In this document: positions 1 to 8,094 of the stretch, in pieces
Position numbering within the stretch: the stretch's first letter is position 1
How the letters are laid out: every line of letters begins with the position of its first letter
Source of the DNA: Corynebacterium sp. ACRQK
Lineage (GTDB): Bacteria > Actinomycetota > Actinomycetes > Mycobacteriales > Mycobacteriaceae
Reading direction: 5' to 3'
DNA: 64,000 nucleotides
Assembly (NCBI RefSeq): GCF_022345965.1
Contig: NZ_JAKRMU010000005.1
Coordinates: 124,001 to 188,000 of the forward strand
The notes under the pieces: model-generated
Seen by the model: only the letters and a program-made list of their open reading frames with translations
What the model was told of the DNA's origin: nothing
Databases searched by the model: none
Made by a program: the position numbers and the translations under genes

Positions 1-2
1 GC

Positions 3-290
3 ATCGGCATCCTGATCACGGTGGCTTCTTCCACCATCATCACCAACGTTTCCCCGGAACGTGCCGGCATGGCATCCGGAGTCGAAGAGGTCGCCTACGA
101 ATTCGGCAGCTTGCTGTCAGTCACCATCCTCGGAAGCGCCTACGCTTCTGTGGCCCTCACTCCCCTCGGCACTGAGTCAAGCTACCGAACCATTCTGCTG
201 ATGGGGGTCACCGCTGCGGTACTCGGACTCATCAGCATCGCTTGGCTTCTCCCTTCCCGCGCCTCAGCGGTCGCCGGGAACGGGCATTGA
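3..290 (+). CDS. C-terminal end of an MFS drug-efflux transporter (cut by window edge)
   Basis: The frame is open from the first bases of the window and ends in TGA at 288-290, so only about the last 95 residues are visible. The segment SPERAGMASGVEEVAYEFG followed by two hydrophobic stretches matches the last membrane helices of 14-TM multidrug exporters of the EmrB/QacA/SmvA type, where a similar GMASG motif precedes a late helix. Such proteins expel cationic or hydrophobic drugs using the proton gradient. A GTG at 21 is only an internal codon. Substrate and completeness cannot be judged from this fragment. It lies on the accessory side of the tRNA-Ala junction and may be cargo of that island. 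Confidence 0.75.
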   Translation: MGILITVASSTIITNVSPERAGMASGVEEVAYEFGSLLSVTILGSAYASVALTPLGTESSYRTILLMGVTAAVLGLISIAWLLPSRASAVAGNGH

Positions 291-302
291 CCGAGCCGGA
301 TC

Positions 303-755
303 TTGGCTCAGGCACCGCGGCCGTTCCCTCAAGGCCGCTCCAGGGAGAGCCAGCGGATCTCCGCTGGACCCGCTTTACGAGAAGAGGTCATCGTGGCGAT
401 GAACGCGATGGAGCATGACCTGTCCCGGCCGTGGTCGCTGCGTGATCTCGCAACCACCGCCAAGCTCTCGCCGTCACGCCTGAACCGTGTCTTCCACGAC
501 GCACTAGGAGTCAGCCCGATCGAATGGCTAATCCACCGACGTGTCCGAAAGATGACCCAGCTTCTACGCGAGACCCATCAACCCGTGCGTGACATCGCCC
601 GAGCCGTCGGCTGGACCAATCAAGCCCACGCAGCCCAGCAGTTCCGCAAGCTCACCGGACGGAGCCCGACCGAGTACCGAAGCGAGGTCCGTCAGGCGGC
701 TGTGGTGGTGTGTTTGTGGTGCGGGCATCCGATGGAGGATTCGCACGCGCCGTGA
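303..755 (+). CDS. AraC/XylS-type helix-turn-helix protein, DNA-binding domain only
   Basis: The frame encodes a complete AraC-type double helix-turn-helix: SLRDLATTAKLSPSRLNRVF is the first HTH and VRDIARAVGWTNQAHAAQQF with GRSPTEYR the second and the family signature. No effector-binding domain precedes it, so it resembles short MarA/SoxS-like regulators or the 3' part of a larger gene. The frame can start at TTG 303, but GTG 393 or ATG 399, preceded by GAAGAGG at 381-387, are more credible and give about 118-120 aa. The last 20 residues are Cys/His-rich and unlike the family, which suggests that the native end was replaced by a recombination junction. Target genes are unknown; the upstream pump fragment or the following ardC-like gene are possible. 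Confidence 0.6.
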   Translation: MAQAPRPFPQGRSRESQRISAGPALREEVIVAMNAMEHDLSRPWSLRDLATTAKLSPSRLNRVFHDALGVSPIEWLIHRRVRKMTQLLRETHQPVRDIARAVGWTNQAHAAQQFRKLTGRSPTEYRSEVRQAAVVVCLWCGHPMEDSHAP

Positions 756-934
756 CGGTGATATGACAGAACGTCACTGCGATCTGCGCTGATCTGCCGT
801 GATCACTGGACCCTGCCAGGTGAGGTTTGGTAGGTCCGGTATGACACGTCAGGTTCACTGTGGATCCTGGCGGTCAGTGTAGGGGTTCCTTGTTGTCCGT
901 CTTCTAGTGCTGGTGGTTCCGGCGTACCTGATGG

Positions 935-962
935 TCACCGGGTCGGTTCTTCGACCCGGTGG
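935..962 (+). promoter_or_regulatory. Inverted repeat (10-bp stem) in the ardC leader
   Basis: CACCGGGTCG (936-945) and CGACCCGGTG (952-961) form a perfect 10-bp stem around a 6-nt loop, with a possible T-G pair outside. It ends 11 bases before the GGAAGGAG ribosome-binding site of the ardC-like gene. No T-tract follows, so an operator or leader hairpin is likelier than a terminator. The function is inferred. Confidence 0.5.
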
Positions 963-986
963 ACAGGTTCGCGGAAGGAGACCGGC

Positions 987-2057
987 ATGGCAACGTCGGA
1001 CAAGGATGCTCGGGCGGCGCGGGAGGCGAAGCTTGATGCGCTGCATGAGCGGCTGACTGGTGCGGTCGAGCAGCTGGTCTCGGGTGAGGATTGGGCCCGG
1101 GCGTTGGCGTTCGCGGCCCGGTTTCGGGCACGGTCGTTCGCAAACACGATTCTGATCTTCACCCAGCATCAGGAGGCCTACGGGCTGGGTCTGGTGCCGA
1201 ACCCGGTGCCGTCGCATGTCGCCGGGTATAGGCAGTGGCAGCAGTTGGGCCGTCAGGTGTCGAAAGGGCAGCCGGGGTATCAGATTCTGGCGCCGGTGAC
1301 GGGACGGTTCGCCTCAGCGACGCCACAGGATGCTGAGTCGTGGCGGAGGCTGGGTAAGGGTGAGAAGCCGCGTGCGGGTGAGACGGTGCGCACGAAGATG
1401 GTCGGCGTCCGCCCCGCCTACGTCTGGGACGCCTCCCAGACCACGGGTGAGCCGATTCCTGAGCCGCCGGCGCCGCGGTTGTTGGAGGGGCAGGCTCCTG
1501 CCGGATTGTGGGAGGGTTTCGCCGCACAAGTCGACGCGGCCGGGTTCGAGCTACGGCTGGTTGCGGATGCATCGGAGATTTTCGGGGCGAATGGGCTAAC
1601 CGACTACTCCAGTCGGGTGGTGTCGGTGCGTAGCGACATGGACCCGGCCGCGCAGGTGAAGACCCTGGCCCACGAACTCGGCCACGTCCTGTTGCATGCC
1701 CCGGACGCGGGCGAGGCGCGACAGCATCGTGGGATCGGTGAGGTGGAGGCCGAATCGGTCGCGTTGATGGTGGGTGCCGCGCATGGCATGGACACTTCCG
1801 GCTACACCGTCCCGTATGTCTCGACGTGGGCGGCCCGGGTGGAGGGCCAGGACCCGGTCGAGGTGGTCAAGACCACCGGGGAACGGGTTCGCAAGACCGC
1901 GCTGGGGATTCTGGAGCAGCTCGACACGGTGCAGGTCGGCAACGGCACACCTCCCGGCCTGGAACGTGACACCCCCCACTCGCGACCCCGCGACACGGCA
2001 GACCCCTGCTGCACCGGCGGTGTCGGAGCCGGTGGGGCGGGTGGTGTCGGGACGTGA
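987..2057 (+). CDS. ardC: ArdC-like antirestriction protein / ImmA-IrrE-type metallopeptidase, probably frameshifted at its 3' end
   Basis: The N-terminal ~110 residues carry the ArdC ssDNA-binding domain pattern (SFANTILIF, GYRQWQQLGRQVSKGQPGYQI). The C-terminal half has the zinc peptidase motif HELGH in TLAHELGHVLLH, followed by EVEAESVA supplying the distal acidic ligand. ArdC-type proteins protect incoming conjugative DNA from restriction. The ATG follows GGAAGGAG at 973-980. After about residue 325 the frame becomes a Cys/Gly-rich tail and stops at 2057. The +1 frame instead reads AAPAVSEPVGRVVSGREAVA and stops at 2071-2073, overlapping the next ATG (2070) as ATGA. That is the arrangement expected of translationally coupled genes, so a one-base indel near 1950-2010 probably shifted the native end. 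The peptidase core is intact. Confidence 0.8.
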   Translation: MATSDKDARAAREAKLDALHERLTGAVEQLVSGEDWARALAFAARFRARSFANTILIFTQHQEAYGLGLVPNPVPSHVAGYRQWQQLGRQVSKGQPGYQILAPVTGRFASATPQDAESWRRLGKGEKPRAGETVRTKMVGVRPAYVWDASQTTGEPIPEPPAPRLLEGQAPAGLWEGFAAQVDAAGFELRLVADASEIFGANGLTDYSSRVVSVRSDMDPAAQVKTLAHELGHVLLHAPDAGEARQHRGIGEVEAESVALMVGAAHGMDTSGYTVPYVSTWAARVEGQDPVEVVKTTGERVRKTALGILEQLDTVQVGNGTPPGLERDTPHSRPRDTADPCCTGGVGAGGAGGVGT

Positions 2058-2069
2058 GGCGGTGGCGCT

Positions 2070-2688
2070 ATGAGCCCGAACCTCTACCACCTGGCCCGGC
2101 TTCTCGCTCCTGGTTCGGACAGGTCGCTGGGGCGGGTGGCGGGTGATCTTGCTTCGGCGGGTGTGCCGGTGTTCACGGTGGTCTCCCCCTCGGGTGGACG
2201 GCATGGCTACTACCCGGCCACGCCGGATGTGGTGCAGCGGTCGTGTCAGGCTGCCCGGGCCGGTGTGGATTTCCGCGGCGATGGCGGCTACATCGTCATC
2301 CCACCCTCACACACAGATGCCGGGTCGTATCGGCTGGCGACGGTCCGGCAGGGCGCGGCGGCCGGGATCGACAGCGACGCGGTCCGGGACTTCCTCGATC
2401 CCCGCCCTGCCCTGCGACCGCGCGCTGCTGATCGCAGCATGGATCAGAGAGAGCCTGGGGTGGTGGTGTCGTGGGTGGCGGGTTTGGGTGAGGGCGAGAA
2501 GAATCGGGGGTTGTTCTGGGCGTCCTGCCGGGCCGCGGAACACGACATCACACCAGCCACCGCAGTCGAAGCACTCGGTGCTGCTGCCGCTGAGGCGGGG
2601 TAGGGTCCGCGGGAGATCGCCACCACCGTGCGGTCGGCCTACCGCACCACCCACCCCACCACGTCCACAGCACCCAAGCCCACCGAAC
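2070..2688 (+). pseudogene. Bifunctional DNA primase/polymerase, N-terminal domain, deleted and interrupted
   Basis: The protein opens as a Prim-Pol domain protein (GRVAGDLASAGVPVF) but jumps directly to TVVSPSGGRHGYY and VDFRGDGGYIVIPPS, the late motifs of the domain. Roughly 90-110 residues that normally lie between them, with the catalytic acidic residues, are absent. At 2601-2603 an in-frame TAG follows AAAEAG; the same frame then continues GPREIATTVRSAYRT, which reads as normal family sequence, so the TAG looks like a nonsense change. The start ATG 2070 overlaps the ancestral stop of the upstream ardC frame. These proteins prime replication of plasmids and conjugative elements. Loss of the core plus the stop make it almost surely inactive. 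Confidence 0.7.
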
Positions 2689-2886
2689 CAGCGCTCCGTA
2701 CGGCGGGTGCCGATCCTGCCACCCGACCGCATCCGCACCCTCCCCTTCGGCACCGGCGTCACCCTGCTCCGCTCCGCGCCGCCGATCATCACCGACCTGA
2801 CCGCCTGGCCCACCCGTCCCGACACCGAGCCCCTCAAGCGAGATCGCGCCCGGCTCGAACAGCTCCTGCAGAACCCCCGTGCATGA
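2689..2886 (+). pseudogene. C-terminal remnant of a conjugation gene, possibly a TraG/VirD4-type coupling protein
   Basis: In the frame shifted by +1 from the primase, about 65 codons with strong third-position C bias read RTLPFGTGVTLLRSAPPI and then TDLTAWPTRPD, ending at TGA 2884-2886. This resembles, from memory, the extreme C-terminus of actinobacterial conjugative coupling proteins with a TraM-recognition domain. No start codon or upstream part of that gene is present, so the piece appears fused onto the primase remnant by a deletion. Family assignment is tentative; that the segment was once coding is better supported, by its codon pattern and position just upstream of the ssb-like gene. 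Confidence 0.4.
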
Positions 2887-2970
2887 CCGGGGTCGCGGGG
2901 TGCACCTGACCGGTACCAGCAGCCCACACCACCAGCGGGCTGCAGTCCACGAGTTGAGAGGTACCGCGTC

Positions 2971-3420
2971 ATGGCCATCCGTACCCAGGAATCCCTGTCC
3001 GGGTTCATCGCATCCGACCCGCAGCTGACCTACACCGAACGCGGCGATGCCCGCTTCTACGCCCTCTACGGCTAAGAGAACTTCCACCGCGAAGAAGACG
3101 GCATCTTCACCAAACTGGAACCCTCCTTTGGCAACCTCGTCCTCTACCGCGCCACCGCCGAACGCGCCTTCGAACGCTTCACCAAAGGCGACCAGTTCGT
3201 CGCCGAAGGCTACGCCCACGACTACACCTACGAACGCGACGGACAACGCATCGCCGGCGAAGAGTTCGTCGCTAAGAAGATCAGCCACGACACCGCCCGC
3301 ACCCGCTAAGACGTAGACCGCACACCCCGCCAAGCACTCGAACGCCAGGCGGCTGGGCAGGCCTTCGAACCACCCCAGCACCAGCAAACCGCACCGGCCG
3401 CCGACAGCCTCAGCATGTGA
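2971..3420 (+). pseudogene. Single-stranded DNA-binding protein (SSB-like) with two in-frame TAA codons
   Basis: From ATG 2971 to TGA 3418-3420 one frame of 149 codons reads as an OB-fold SSB-like protein: MAIRTQESLSGFIASDPQL, then a central FTKGDQFVAEGY and EEFVAKKISHDTART. It is broken by TAA at codon 35 (3073-3075) and TAA at codon 113 (3307-3309). Both stops are one base from plausible sense codons: CAA (Gln) at the first, TAC or TAT (Tyr) at the second. The codon pattern is otherwise preserved across all three pieces, so decay is recent. SSB-like genes of this kind accompany conjugative elements. A GAGAGG stretch precedes the start. Confidence 0.75.
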
Positions 3421-3437
3421 CCCGGGGAGCACCGATC

Positions 3438-3722
3438 ATGAACACTCACGCACCCGAGCCCGACGACCAGTACGACGACCCCGGCATCCTCGACGACCTC
3501 TACAACAAGTGCGACCCAGCCGAACGACGCATCCTCAACCGCGCCCTGTTCACCTGCATCACCATCGACGACGAAGAGAACGCCACCTACACACCCAACG
3601 AGACCACCGCCAGCGTCCTCGCCCACACCAGCATCGATGCCCCGGCCCACGTCACCGCAGAAACAAAACTGCCCCGCCATCAGGCGGGGCAGTTTCGATT
3701 TTCTCATCTTACGTGGAGCTAA
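3438..3722 (+). CDS. Small acidic hypothetical protein whose 3' end runs into the tRNA-Ala region
   Basis: The ATG at 3438 is preceded by CGGGGAG. The first ~76 residues (ending near THVTAET-like sequence) are acidic, with PDDQYDDPGILDDLY and a DPAERRILNRAL helix, and carry no motif I recognise. From about 3660 the frame reads through the tRNA terminator hairpin and into the tRNA 3' end, which cannot be native coding sequence. The gene therefore seems to have lost its own 3' end where the island joins the chromosome, near 3655-3665. It follows the ssb-like remnant by 17 bases and was probably in the same operon. Confidence 0.45.
   Translation: MNTHAPEPDDQYDDPGILDDLYNKCDPAERRILNRALFTCITIDDEENATYTPNETTASVLAHTSIDAPAHVTAETKLPRHQAGQFRFSHLTWS
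3667..3694 (-). terminator. Rho-independent terminator of tRNA-Ala
   Basis: AACTGCCCCGCC (3667-3678) pairs perfectly with GGCGGGGCAGTT (3683-3694) around ATCA. Read on the minus strand it follows the tRNA by about 20 bases and is succeeded by TTTTGTTT, a typical intrinsic terminator. Confidence 0.85.
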
Positions 3723-3786
3723 CGGGATTCGAACCCGTGACCCCCACACTGCCAGTGTGGTGCGCTACCAGCTGCGCCATAGCCCC
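3714..3786 (-). tRNA. tRNA-Ala (anticodon GGC)
   Basis: On the minus strand a 73-nt cloverleaf begins GGGGCTA and ends TAGCTCC plus A. The D arm has AGCTGGTAGCGC, the anticodon stem CCACA/TGTGG encloses CTGGCAG giving anticodon GGC, and the T arm is ACGGGTTCGAATCCCGT. The terminal CCA is not fully encoded. Its 3' end faces the island remnant, the usual orientation for integration of mobile elements at a tRNA gene. Confidence 0.95.
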
Positions 3787-3876
3787 GTTGCTTTTTGCAA
3801 GCGAACGGATCTAAAGCTACAACACTGGAATTGAGTTCTCCAAATCGCCAGGTGGCAATGGGGTAACGTGTGGGCG

Positions 3877-4623
3877 CTACTTGCCTTCCAGCGCGACCGG
3901 AACCCAGGAGCTCAGGGTCTGGTCCGGGTTGGACGGCGGGTCGAAGCGCTTGCCGTCCTTGTACAGCAGCGGCGAAGAAACGTCGCCTTCGCGCTTCTCG
4001 ACCTCCTTGTTGTTCTTCTGAGCGACCTTCAAGCCGTCTTCCTTCACGGATTCATTGCGAATCTTCTCGACCACATCGTTATTCACGCCGATCTTGTCGG
4101 CTGCGTTAGCCAGGTCTTCCCAGCTCCACTGGCGGGCAACGGTGGACTGCTCCTCCATCATCAGGCGGTGGATGTTCCAGAAGGCATTCACGTCGCCGGC
4201 CTTAGCCACGGCCCAGGCAACGGACGCACCACGGGTGGAAGGACCGGTCTCATCGCCGCGGTCCAGGAAGTTCATGAAGTTGAACTTCACCTTCAGCTTG
4301 CCCTCTTCCAGCGCACTCTTCAGATCCTCGCTGGATGCAGATTCGAGCTGTGCACAGTAGTGGCAGCTGAAGTCCTCGAAGACCTCGACGGTCGGCACGT
4401 CGTCGCCGGCGTTCTCCGACTCCAGCGTGACGGCGCTTTCGTCGGTCGTCATCTTCACATCCACCTTGTCATCCGGCAGGGTGATGTTATCGACCTTGTG
4501 CTGCTGGTTGTTGTACACAATAAAACCGATGGCTACGGCTGCGATAACGAGGATCGCAATGATTCCCCACAGGAAGCCATTGCCCCCTTTAGAAGCGTTA
4601 GGGGCTTTGATCTTCTGGCTCAC
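3877..4623 (-). CDS. Membrane-anchored DsbA-family thiol-disulfide oxidoreductase
   Basis: This 248-residue protein has one N-terminal membrane segment (about 17-37, FLWGIIAILVIAAVAIGFIV) and an extracytoplasmic thioredoxin-fold domain. The redox motif is Cys87-His-Tyr-Cys90 within EVFEDFSCHYC, and SPLLYKDG near residue 218 is the region that usually contains the cis-Pro loop. Proteins of this DsbA/Thioredoxin_4 class form or reshuffle disulfides in exported proteins; in actinobacteria they cooperate with a VKOR-type oxidase not seen here. The start is GTG 4623, preceded on the minus strand by GAAAGGAA. It stands alone between tRNA-Ala and pgm, both read in the same direction. Confidence 0.85.
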   Translation of the reverse strand: MSQKIKAPNASKGGNGFLWGIIAILVIAAVAIGFIVYNNQQHKVDNITLPDDKVDVKMTTDESAVTLESENAGDDVPTVEVFEDFSCHYCAQLESASSEDLKSALEEGKLKVKFNFMNFLDRGDETGPSTRGASVAWAVAKAGDVNAFWNIHRLMMEEQSTVARQWSWEDLANAADKIGVNNDVVEKIRNESVKEDGLKVAQKNNKEVEKREGDVSSPLLYKDGKRFDPPSNPDQTLSSWVPVALEGK

Positions 4624-4738
4624 TGAGCGTTCCTTTCAAGATGATGACGTGTCTACTGGGCATGAGGGTATCGCAGTTTTCTGGCAATACCCTGAATCGA
4701 CCCCGTGATTTTACGCATACCTGCAGGGAACCGCGAAG

Positions 4739-6394
4739 TTATCCCAGCACGCCGTCGACGACGACCTGCGCTTCCTCCAGCACCTTGTCCAGATGCTCGG
4801 CGCCATTGAAGGACTCCGCGTAAATCTTGTACTTGTCCTCCGTGCCACTCGGGCGAGCAGCGAACCAAGCATTTTCGGTAGTCACCTTCACACCACCGAT
4901 GGCCGCGCCGTTGCCCGGAGCCTCGGTCAGGATCGCTTCGATCTTCTCCCCTGCCAGCTCGGTGGCCTCCACGTCGCTGGCGCTGAGCTTCTTCAAACGC
5001 TCCTTCTGCTCACGGTTCGCCGGAGCGTCGATGCGCTTGTACTGCGGTGCGCCCAGCTCCTCGGCTAGCTCCTTGTAGCGCTCGGACGGGCTCTTGCCGG
5101 TCGTTGCCTTGATTTCGGACGCCAACAGGTCAGCGATAATGCCATCCTTATCGGTAGACCAGACCTGCCCGTTACGACGGAGGAACGAAGCACCCGCGGA
5201 CTCTTCTCCACCAAAGCCCACGGATCCATTGACCAGCCCCGGCACGAACCACTTGAACCCGACCGGCACTTCCATCAGCTTGCGGCCCATGCGCGCCACC
5301 ACGCGGTCGATCATGGAGGAGCTGACCAGGGTCTTACCCACGGCGGCATCCTGCGGCCAATTCTCACGGTGGCTAAAGAGGTACTCGATAGCAACGGCAA
5401 GGTAGTGGTTCGGATTCATCAGGCCCGCGTCTGGGGTGACGATTCCATGGCGGTCGGAATCGGCGTCATTACCAGTAGCGATGTCATAGGTAGCCTCACC
5501 GGCACCTGCGACCGCATCGACCAGAGAGGCCATCGCAGACGGCGAAGAGCAATCCATGCGGATCTTGCCGTCGGAGTCCAAAGTCATAAACCCGAAGGCC
5601 GGGTCGATGGTGGGGTTAACTACCGTCAGGTCCAGGCCGTGCACGTCAGCGATGCGCTCCCAGTAGGCAACAGAGGCGCCACCCATCGGGTCGGCGCCGA
5701 TGCGCACGCCCGCGTTGCGGATGGCCTCAATGTCGATAACCTCCGGCAGGGCGGCAACGTAATTGCCCAGGTAGTTGTGGCTTTCCACTAGCTCGGTGGA
5801 GGTGGAGCGCTGCACGCCAGTCAGGTTCGCATCCAGGTACTCGTTGGCGCGGCGGGCTATCCAGCTGGTGGCGTCTGTATCCGCCGGGCCGCCGGTCGGC
5901 GGGTTGTACTTAAAGCCACCGTCGCGCGGCGGGTTGTGGGAGGGGGTGATGACGATGCCGTCGGCGCGGCCAGCATCGGTACCCTCCGGGCCGCCGGGCA
6001 ACTGCTTGTTGTACTCCAGGATGGCGAAGCTGACGGACGGGGTGGGTACGAAGCCGCGCTCCTGATCCACCTTCACGGTCACCTGGTTACCGGCCAGTAC
6101 CTCCAGCGCGGTGGCCTCGGCGGGCTCGGACAGCGCGTGCGGGTCGCGGCCGATGAACACCGGGCCGTTGATCCCCTGCTCGCGGCGGTAATCAACGATG
6201 GCTTGAGTGGTTGCCAGGATGTGTGGCTCGTTGAAGGCACCGTCGAATGCGCTACCGCGGTGACCGGAGGTGCCGAAGCTCACACGCTGGCCCGGGTCAG
6301 CCAGGTTCGGGACCGTGGCGGAGTATGCCTCCAGCAGGGCGGGAATGTCGGTGAGGTCGTCGGGGGTGGCGAGCTGGCCAGCACGTGGGTGCAT
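4739..6394 (-). CDS. pgm: Phosphoglucomutase (alpha-D-glucose phosphate-specific)
   Basis: The protein interconverts glucose-1-phosphate and glucose-6-phosphate, linking glycolysis to trehalose, glycogen and cell-wall sugar nucleotides. Its 551 residues match the usual ~545. The N-terminus has VSFGTSGHRGSAF, the phosphoserine loop is TPSHNPP with catalytic Ser152, the metal-binding loop is NDADSDRHG, the sugar-binding loop GGEESAGASF, and the phosphate-binding end ARPSGTEDKYKIYAE. All four functional loops are therefore present. The gene ends about 115 bases upstream of the dsbA-like start and is transcribed in the same direction. It diverges from the alanine symporter across about 220 bases. 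Confidence 0.97.
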   Translation of the reverse strand: MHPRAGQLATPDDLTDIPALLEAYSATVPNLADPGQRVSFGTSGHRGSAFDGAFNEPHILATTQAIVDYRREQGINGPVFIGRDPHALSEPAEATALEVLAGNQVTVKVDQERGFVPTPSVSFAILEYNKQLPGGPEGTDAGRADGIVITPSHNPPRDGGFKYNPPTGGPADTDATSWIARRANEYLDANLTGVQRSTSTELVESHNYLGNYVAALPEVIDIEAIRNAGVRIGADPMGGASVAYWERIADVHGLDLTVVNPTIDPAFGFMTLDSDGKIRMDCSSPSAMASLVDAVAGAGEATYDIATGNDADSDRHGIVTPDAGLMNPNHYLAVAIEYLFSHRENWPQDAAVGKTLVSSSMIDRVVARMGRKLMEVPVGFKWFVPGLVNGSVGFGGEESAGASFLRRNGQVWSTDKDGIIADLLASEIKATTGKSPSERYKELAEELGAPQYKRIDAPANREQKERLKKLSASDVEATELAGEKIEAILTEAPGNGAAIGGVKVTTENAWFAARPSGTEDKYKIYAESFNGAEHLDKVLEEAQVVVDGVLG

Positions 6395-6611
6395 GATGTT
6401 TCCTTCGGTCGGTGCCTGAAAGCATTTTCTTGCTACTCACCATTTATCGTGCCCGATTCCGGCGGGTTTTTCAGCGCTGTCCCCTCGCCCTTCCACCCCG
6501 CCCCGCGCTTGTCGCCACTCCTCGCCGCCGCCCCGGCAATTGCAAACAGCCTCAACGAATTTGTCTAAACTCTTCTTCCACACTTGTTTACAGGCGTAAC
6601 CTCTGTAGTCC

Positions 6612-8057
6612 ATGCAAGACGTTTCCTTCGCCGAATCCCTCCAGAACACTCTGGACAAGATCGACCAGTTTATCTGGAGCCAGTGGCTCCTGATCCCATT
6701 ACTGCTGCTCACCGGCCTATGGCTAACGATCCGCCTGGGTGGCGTGCAGTTCCGCAAGTTGTTCGTAGCCCTGCGCCACGGGCTTATCGACAGGAACGAC
6801 GAGGGCGGCGAAGGCGATATCACTCAGTATCAGGCGCTCACCACTGCACTGGCCGCAACTGTCGGCGTGGGCAACATTGTGGGTGTGGCAACCGCAATTT
6901 CCATCGGTGGCCCCGGCGCGCTGTTCTGGATGTGGATCACCGGCTTGGTGGGTATGGCCTCTAAGTACTCGGAGGCTTTCCTGGGTGTACGCTTCCGCGT
7001 GGCCGATTCCAAGGGCAATGTCTCCGGCGGTCCGCAGCGCTACCTTTCGGAAGGCATTCCGGGTGGGCTGGGCACGTTCCTGGCGTGGTTTTTCACCATC
7101 GCAGCCATCATCGCTTCCTTCGGCATCGGCAATCTGACGCAGGGGAATGCCGTTGCCGCGGGTCTGGAGGACACGTTCGACGTCAGCCCCACCGTCACCG
7201 GCGCGGTAATGTTCGTGCTGGTCGGAGCGGTTCTCCTCGGCGGCATTAGCTCCATCGGCAGGGTGACCTCGGCCTTTGTTCCGCTGATGATTCTTATCTA
7301 CATCGGCGGCGGCATCGTAGTGCTGGCTTTGCACGCAGGCGACATCCCGAATGCTCTGGGACTTATCTTTATTGACGCCTTCACGGGGACCTCTGCCACC
7401 GGTGGATTCGTAGGCTCCGGCATCATGCTGGCCATGCAGATGGGTGTGGCCCGCGGCATTTTCTCCAACGAGTCCGGCATGGGATCGGCCGCAATTGCAG
7501 CGGCCGCCGCGAAGACCACTCACCCTGTGCGCCAAGGCTTGGTCTCTATGACTCAGACATTTATCGACACGATCATCGTGGTGACCATGACCGGCCTGGT
7601 GATCATCACCACCGGCGTGTGGGATACAGGCGAGGATAATGCGGCCAACATGACGGCTCAGGCCTTTAGCAAGGGCATCGGCTCGGAGTGGGGTGGCACC
7701 ATCGTCTCCCTCTCCATCGTGTTCTTCGCTTTCTCCACGATCCTGGGATGGTCCTACTATGGCGAGCGAAACGCGGAGCGCGCCTTTGGATCCTGGGCTT
7801 CCCTGCCCTACCGCATGCTGTTTACGTGCGTGGTGTTCGTCGGTGCCACCACGGAAATCGGCCTGGCCTGGACCTTCGCGGACATTGCCAACGGCCTGAT
7901 GGCGCTGCCGAACCTGGTGGGCATGCTGATCCTCTCTGGGCTCATCGCCCGGGAGACGAAGGCCTACCTGGACTTCGACCCGACCCTGCGGGCACGCCCG
8001 GAGGATGTGGAGAAGTTCCTGGTGGATACCAAGAACCCCTGGCGCAGCGCACTGTAA
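6612..8057 (+). CDS. Alanine/sodium symporter family (AGCS) amino-acid carrier
   Basis: A 481-residue polytopic membrane protein of the AGCS family, which takes up alanine or glycine with Na+. Recognisable blocks are VGVGNIVGVATAISIGGPGA, FWMWITGLVGMASKYSEAFL and GIFSNESGMGSAAIAAAAA, the last two being family signatures. About ten or eleven hydrophobic segments can be counted and the length is normal. The ATG at 6612 has no obvious Shine-Dalgarno sequence. A possible -10 element TAAACT lies at 6566-6571 with a TTGCAA about 20 bases upstream, so the transcript leader would be short. The gene is monocistronic, converging on the lipoprotein gene. Confidence 0.93.
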   Translation: MQDVSFAESLQNTLDKIDQFIWSQWLLIPLLLLTGLWLTIRLGGVQFRKLFVALRHGLIDRNDEGGEGDITQYQALTTALAATVGVGNIVGVATAISIGGPGALFWMWITGLVGMASKYSEAFLGVRFRVADSKGNVSGGPQRYLSEGIPGGLGTFLAWFFTIAAIIASFGIGNLTQGNAVAAGLEDTFDVSPTVTGAVMFVLVGAVLLGGISSIGRVTSAFVPLMILIYIGGGIVVLALHAGDIPNALGLIFIDAFTGTSATGGFVGSGIMLAMQMGVARGIFSNESGMGSAAIAAAAAKTTHPVRQGLVSMTQTFIDTIIVVTMTGLVIITTGVWDTGEDNAANMTAQAFSKGIGSEWGGTIVSLSIVFFAFSTILGWSYYGERNAERAFGSWASLPYRMLFTCVVFVGATTEIGLAWTFADIANGLMALPNLVGMLILSGLIARETKAYLDFDPTLRARPEDVEKFLVDTKNPWRSAL

Positions 8058-8094
8058 CCAACACGCTATAACCAGCGGGCTATAACGCCGCCCA

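Noticed and set aside
2601..3309. Stop-codon recoding (TAG and TAA read as amino acids) in the island
   Set aside because: Neighbouring core genes end normally in TAA and TAG, and the affected genes also carry deletions and a frameshift, so decay is simpler.
3868..4626. Plus-strand open frame opposite the DsbA-like gene
   Set aside because: The minus-strand product has a TM anchor and CHYC motif; the plus frame is a complement shadow without motif.
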